Below are positions 13,400 to 14,347 of a DNA stretch of 14,347 nucleotides, piece by piece. Below the pieces are notes generated by a model, which searched no databases, was not told the origin of the DNA, and worked only from the letters and a program-made list of their open reading frames with translations. The DNA is from UMGS1590 sp036303105 (GTDB taxonomy: Bacteria; Bacillota; Peptococcia; Peptococcales; Peptococcaceae). Position numbers and translations under genes: made by a program. The stretch covers positions 1-14,347 of the forward strand of contig JAXJBF010000027.1 of the NCBI GenBank assembly GCA_036303105.1. Reading direction: 5' to 3'. Position 1 is the stretch's first letter. Each line of letters begins with the position of its first letter.

Positions 13400-14245
13400 A
13401 TGACAAGTTATCAGTTAAATGACAAACATTTGTTGCGCTATCGAGAGCACCTGCAATTGGAAGAGCGAAGCAACGGCACCATAGATAAATATCTGCGCGA
13501 TGTGCGTCAGTTTGCCGCATGGCTGCGTGACGCCTTGGTGGACCGCAGCAAAGTGGCTGCTTGGAAAGCAGCGCTGCTGGCACAACATCTCGCGCCAACA
13601 ACCATTAATTCCAAACTGGCGGCGCTCAATGGGCTGTTTCGCGTGTTGGGCTGGCACGATTGCCACACAAGCTACATCAAAGTGCAGCGGCGCATGTTTC
13701 GCGATGCTGGGCGCGAGCTCAGCCGCAGCGACTATGAAAAACTGGTGCAAACTGCCCGCAGCCAAGGCAGACGCCGCCTGACCCTGATCCTGGAAACCAT
13801 CTGCGCCAGCGGCATCCGTGTGTCGGAGCTGCGCTATATCACCGTGGAGGCAGCACGCCGCGGCAAAGCAGAAATCATGCTCAAAGGCAAGGTGCGCGTG
13901 ATTCTTTTGACAGAGAAACCATGCCGAAAACTGCTGCACTACGCTGCAAAAGAAAAAATCGCCTGCGGTGAAATCTTCCTCACCGCAGACGGTACCTGCT
14001 TATCCAGACAGCAAATATGGGCCGAAATGAAAGCCCTGGCAAAAAGCGCCGGCGTAGATGCAGCCAAAGTGTTTCCCCATAATCTTCGCCATTTGTTTGC
14101 CACCATCTATTATTCTGCATATAGAGACATCGTTCGTCTCGCTGATGTGCTGGGCCATTCTTCGGTAGAAACTACCAGAATTTACCTTCTCACCAGCGGC
14201 ACCGAACATTTACAACAACTCGAACGCTTGCGTTTGGTATTGTAA
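13400..14245 (+). CDS. XerC/XerD-like tyrosine recombinase
   Basis: This 281-residue protein is a tyrosine site-specific recombinase, which cuts and rejoins DNA through a phosphotyrosine link. The N-terminal SAM-like core-binding domain (about 8-92) contains HLQLEERSNGTIDKYLRDV. The catalytic domain (about 105-275) keeps the full set: Arg140 (ASGIRVSEL), Lys162 (MLKGKVRVI), His227 and Arg230 (HNLRHLFAT), His253 (LGHSSVETT) and the nucleophile Tyr262 (TRIYL). It is shorter than XerC/XerD (about 295-300) and ends LQQLERLRLVL, so it is probably an orphan recombinase rather than the dif-acting chromosome-dimer enzyme. AAAGGGG at 13384-13390 lies 9 bases before the ATG. It has no excisionase or phage genes beside it. 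Its target is unknown, but inverted repeats follow its stop codon at once. Confidence 0.92.
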   Translation: MTSYQLNDKHLLRYREHLQLEERSNGTIDKYLRDVRQFAAWLRDALVDRSKVAAWKAALLAQHLAPTTINSKLAALNGLFRVLGWHDCHTSYIKVQRRMFRDAGRELSRSDYEKLVQTARSQGRRRLTLILETICASGIRVSELRYITVEAARRGKAEIMLKGKVRVILLTEKPCRKLLHYAAKEKIACGEIFLTADGTCLSRQQIWAEMKALAKSAGVDAAKVFPHNLRHLFATIYYSAYRDIVRLADVLGHSSVETTRIYLLTSGTEHLQQLERLRLVL

Positions 14246-14248
14246 CAT

Positions 14249-14268
14249 GACAAAATCAACATTTTGTC
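14249..14268. repeat. Inverted repeat after the recombinase gene
   Basis: GACAAAAT (14249-14256) and ATTTTGTC (14261-14268) are perfect 8-base arms around CAAC. It starts 3 bases after the recombinase stop and is followed by TATTATTTT. It may be a weak intrinsic terminator, though the stem is AT-rich and the T-run is broken. A protein-binding role is also possible. Confidence 0.6.
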
Positions 14269-14280
14269 TATTATTTTCAC

Positions 14281-14300
14281 CAAACAAATTCTCTTGTTTG
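14281..14300. repeat. Inverted repeat with recombination-site-like spacing
   Basis: CAAACAA (14281-14287) and TTGTTTG (14294-14300) are perfect arms around a six-base ATTCTC. Widening each arm to 14 bases keeps 10 of 14 matching positions by my hand count. Imperfect arms around a 6-8 base centre are the form of tyrosine recombinase core sites. A hairpin with T-rich flank is the alternative. Confidence 0.45.
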
Positions 14301-14321
14301 TTTAATTATAGGAATTATACC
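14294..14321 (+). promoter_or_regulatory. Possible promoter reading out of the window
   Basis: TTGTTT (14294-14299) and TATACC (14316-14321, four of six) are 16 bases apart, in the same form as the ecf promoter -35 (TTGTTT) but with a poorer -10. The -35 would lie in the right arm of the inverted repeat, and the -10 would run into the palindrome at 14319. Any gene driven lies beyond the window. Confidence 0.35.
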
Positions 14322-14334
14322 ACATACATGTGGT
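14319..14334. promoter_or_regulatory. Operator-like perfect palindrome
   Basis: ACCACAT (14319-14325) and ATGTGGT (14328-14334) are perfect 7-base arms separated by AC. The arms are too close to form a good RNA hairpin, but the spacing suits a dimeric helix-turn-helix repressor. It overlaps the end of the possible -10 box. I do not recognise it as a known box such as LexA, Fur or CcpA. Confidence 0.45.
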
Positions 14335-14347
14335 TTCCGTAAAGAGA

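Noticed and set aside
1..14347. CRISPR arrays, tRNA or rRNA genes, insertion sequences, riboswitches
   Set aside because: I found no regularly spaced repeats, no tRNA-like cloverleaf in the gaps, no transposase and no long structured leader; nearly all of the window is coding.

Overview
The window is a stretch of Bacillota chromosome with every gene on the + strand. It holds the distal part of the spc ribosomal-protein operon, the whole alpha operon, an ECF-transporter/truA operon, a two-gene membrane operon and a tyrosine-recombinase gene. The organism is probably from Clostridia or Negativicutes rather than Bacilli. rpsD sits inside the alpha cluster (rpsM-rpsK-rpsD-rpoA-rplQ), whereas Bacillus keeps it elsewhere. 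The order secY-adk-map-infA-rpmJ and the following ecfA1-ecfA2-ecfT-truA block are typical of Bacillota. Hand counts of single 60-base lines give about 45-50% GC in the ribosomal block and about 57-58% in parts of the later operons. I cannot name a genus.

Bases 1-8272 carry rpsH (5' end cut off), rplF, rplR, rpsE, rpmD, rplO, secY, adk, map, infA, rpmJ, rpsM, rpsK, rpsD, rpoA and rplQ. Gaps are short (at most about 52 bases) or replaced by overlaps, and nearly every gene has a strong AGGAGG-type ribosome binding site. No internal promoter or terminator is convincing, so this looks like one long transcription unit for ribosome assembly, Sec export, adenylate balance, N-terminal Met removal and RNA polymerase alpha. 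It ends at a strong intrinsic terminator at 8285-8319.

Bases 8322-11712 form a separate operon with its own promoter directly behind that terminator. It holds ecfA1, ecfA2, ecfT and truA, joined by overlaps of 10, 1 and 4 bases. It encodes the shared energising module of group II energy-coupling-factor vitamin/metal transporters, with no substrate-binding S component in the window, followed by tRNA pseudouridine synthase A. The rplM-rpsI pair that follows truA in Bacillus is absent.

Bases 11740-13245 hold a well-formed promoter (TTGACA, 17-base spacer, CATAAT), two overlapping membrane-protein genes and a terminator. The proteins look like a miniature, degenerate ResB/ResC (CcsB/CcsA) cytochrome c haem-lyase pair. 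The second keeps the shape of the CcsA fold, but the haem-handling tryptophan-rich motif has decayed. This is the least ordinary protein-coding content in the window.

Bases 13271-14347 hold a second hairpin terminator, a XerC/D-like tyrosine recombinase with all catalytic residues, and an AT-rich tail of about 100 bases. The tail carries three successive inverted repeats and a possible promoter reading out of the window. One repeat has the geometry of a small recombinase crossover site, and another is a perfect operator-like palindrome next to the possible -10 box. These could be part of a regulatory or invertible switch that continues past the window end.
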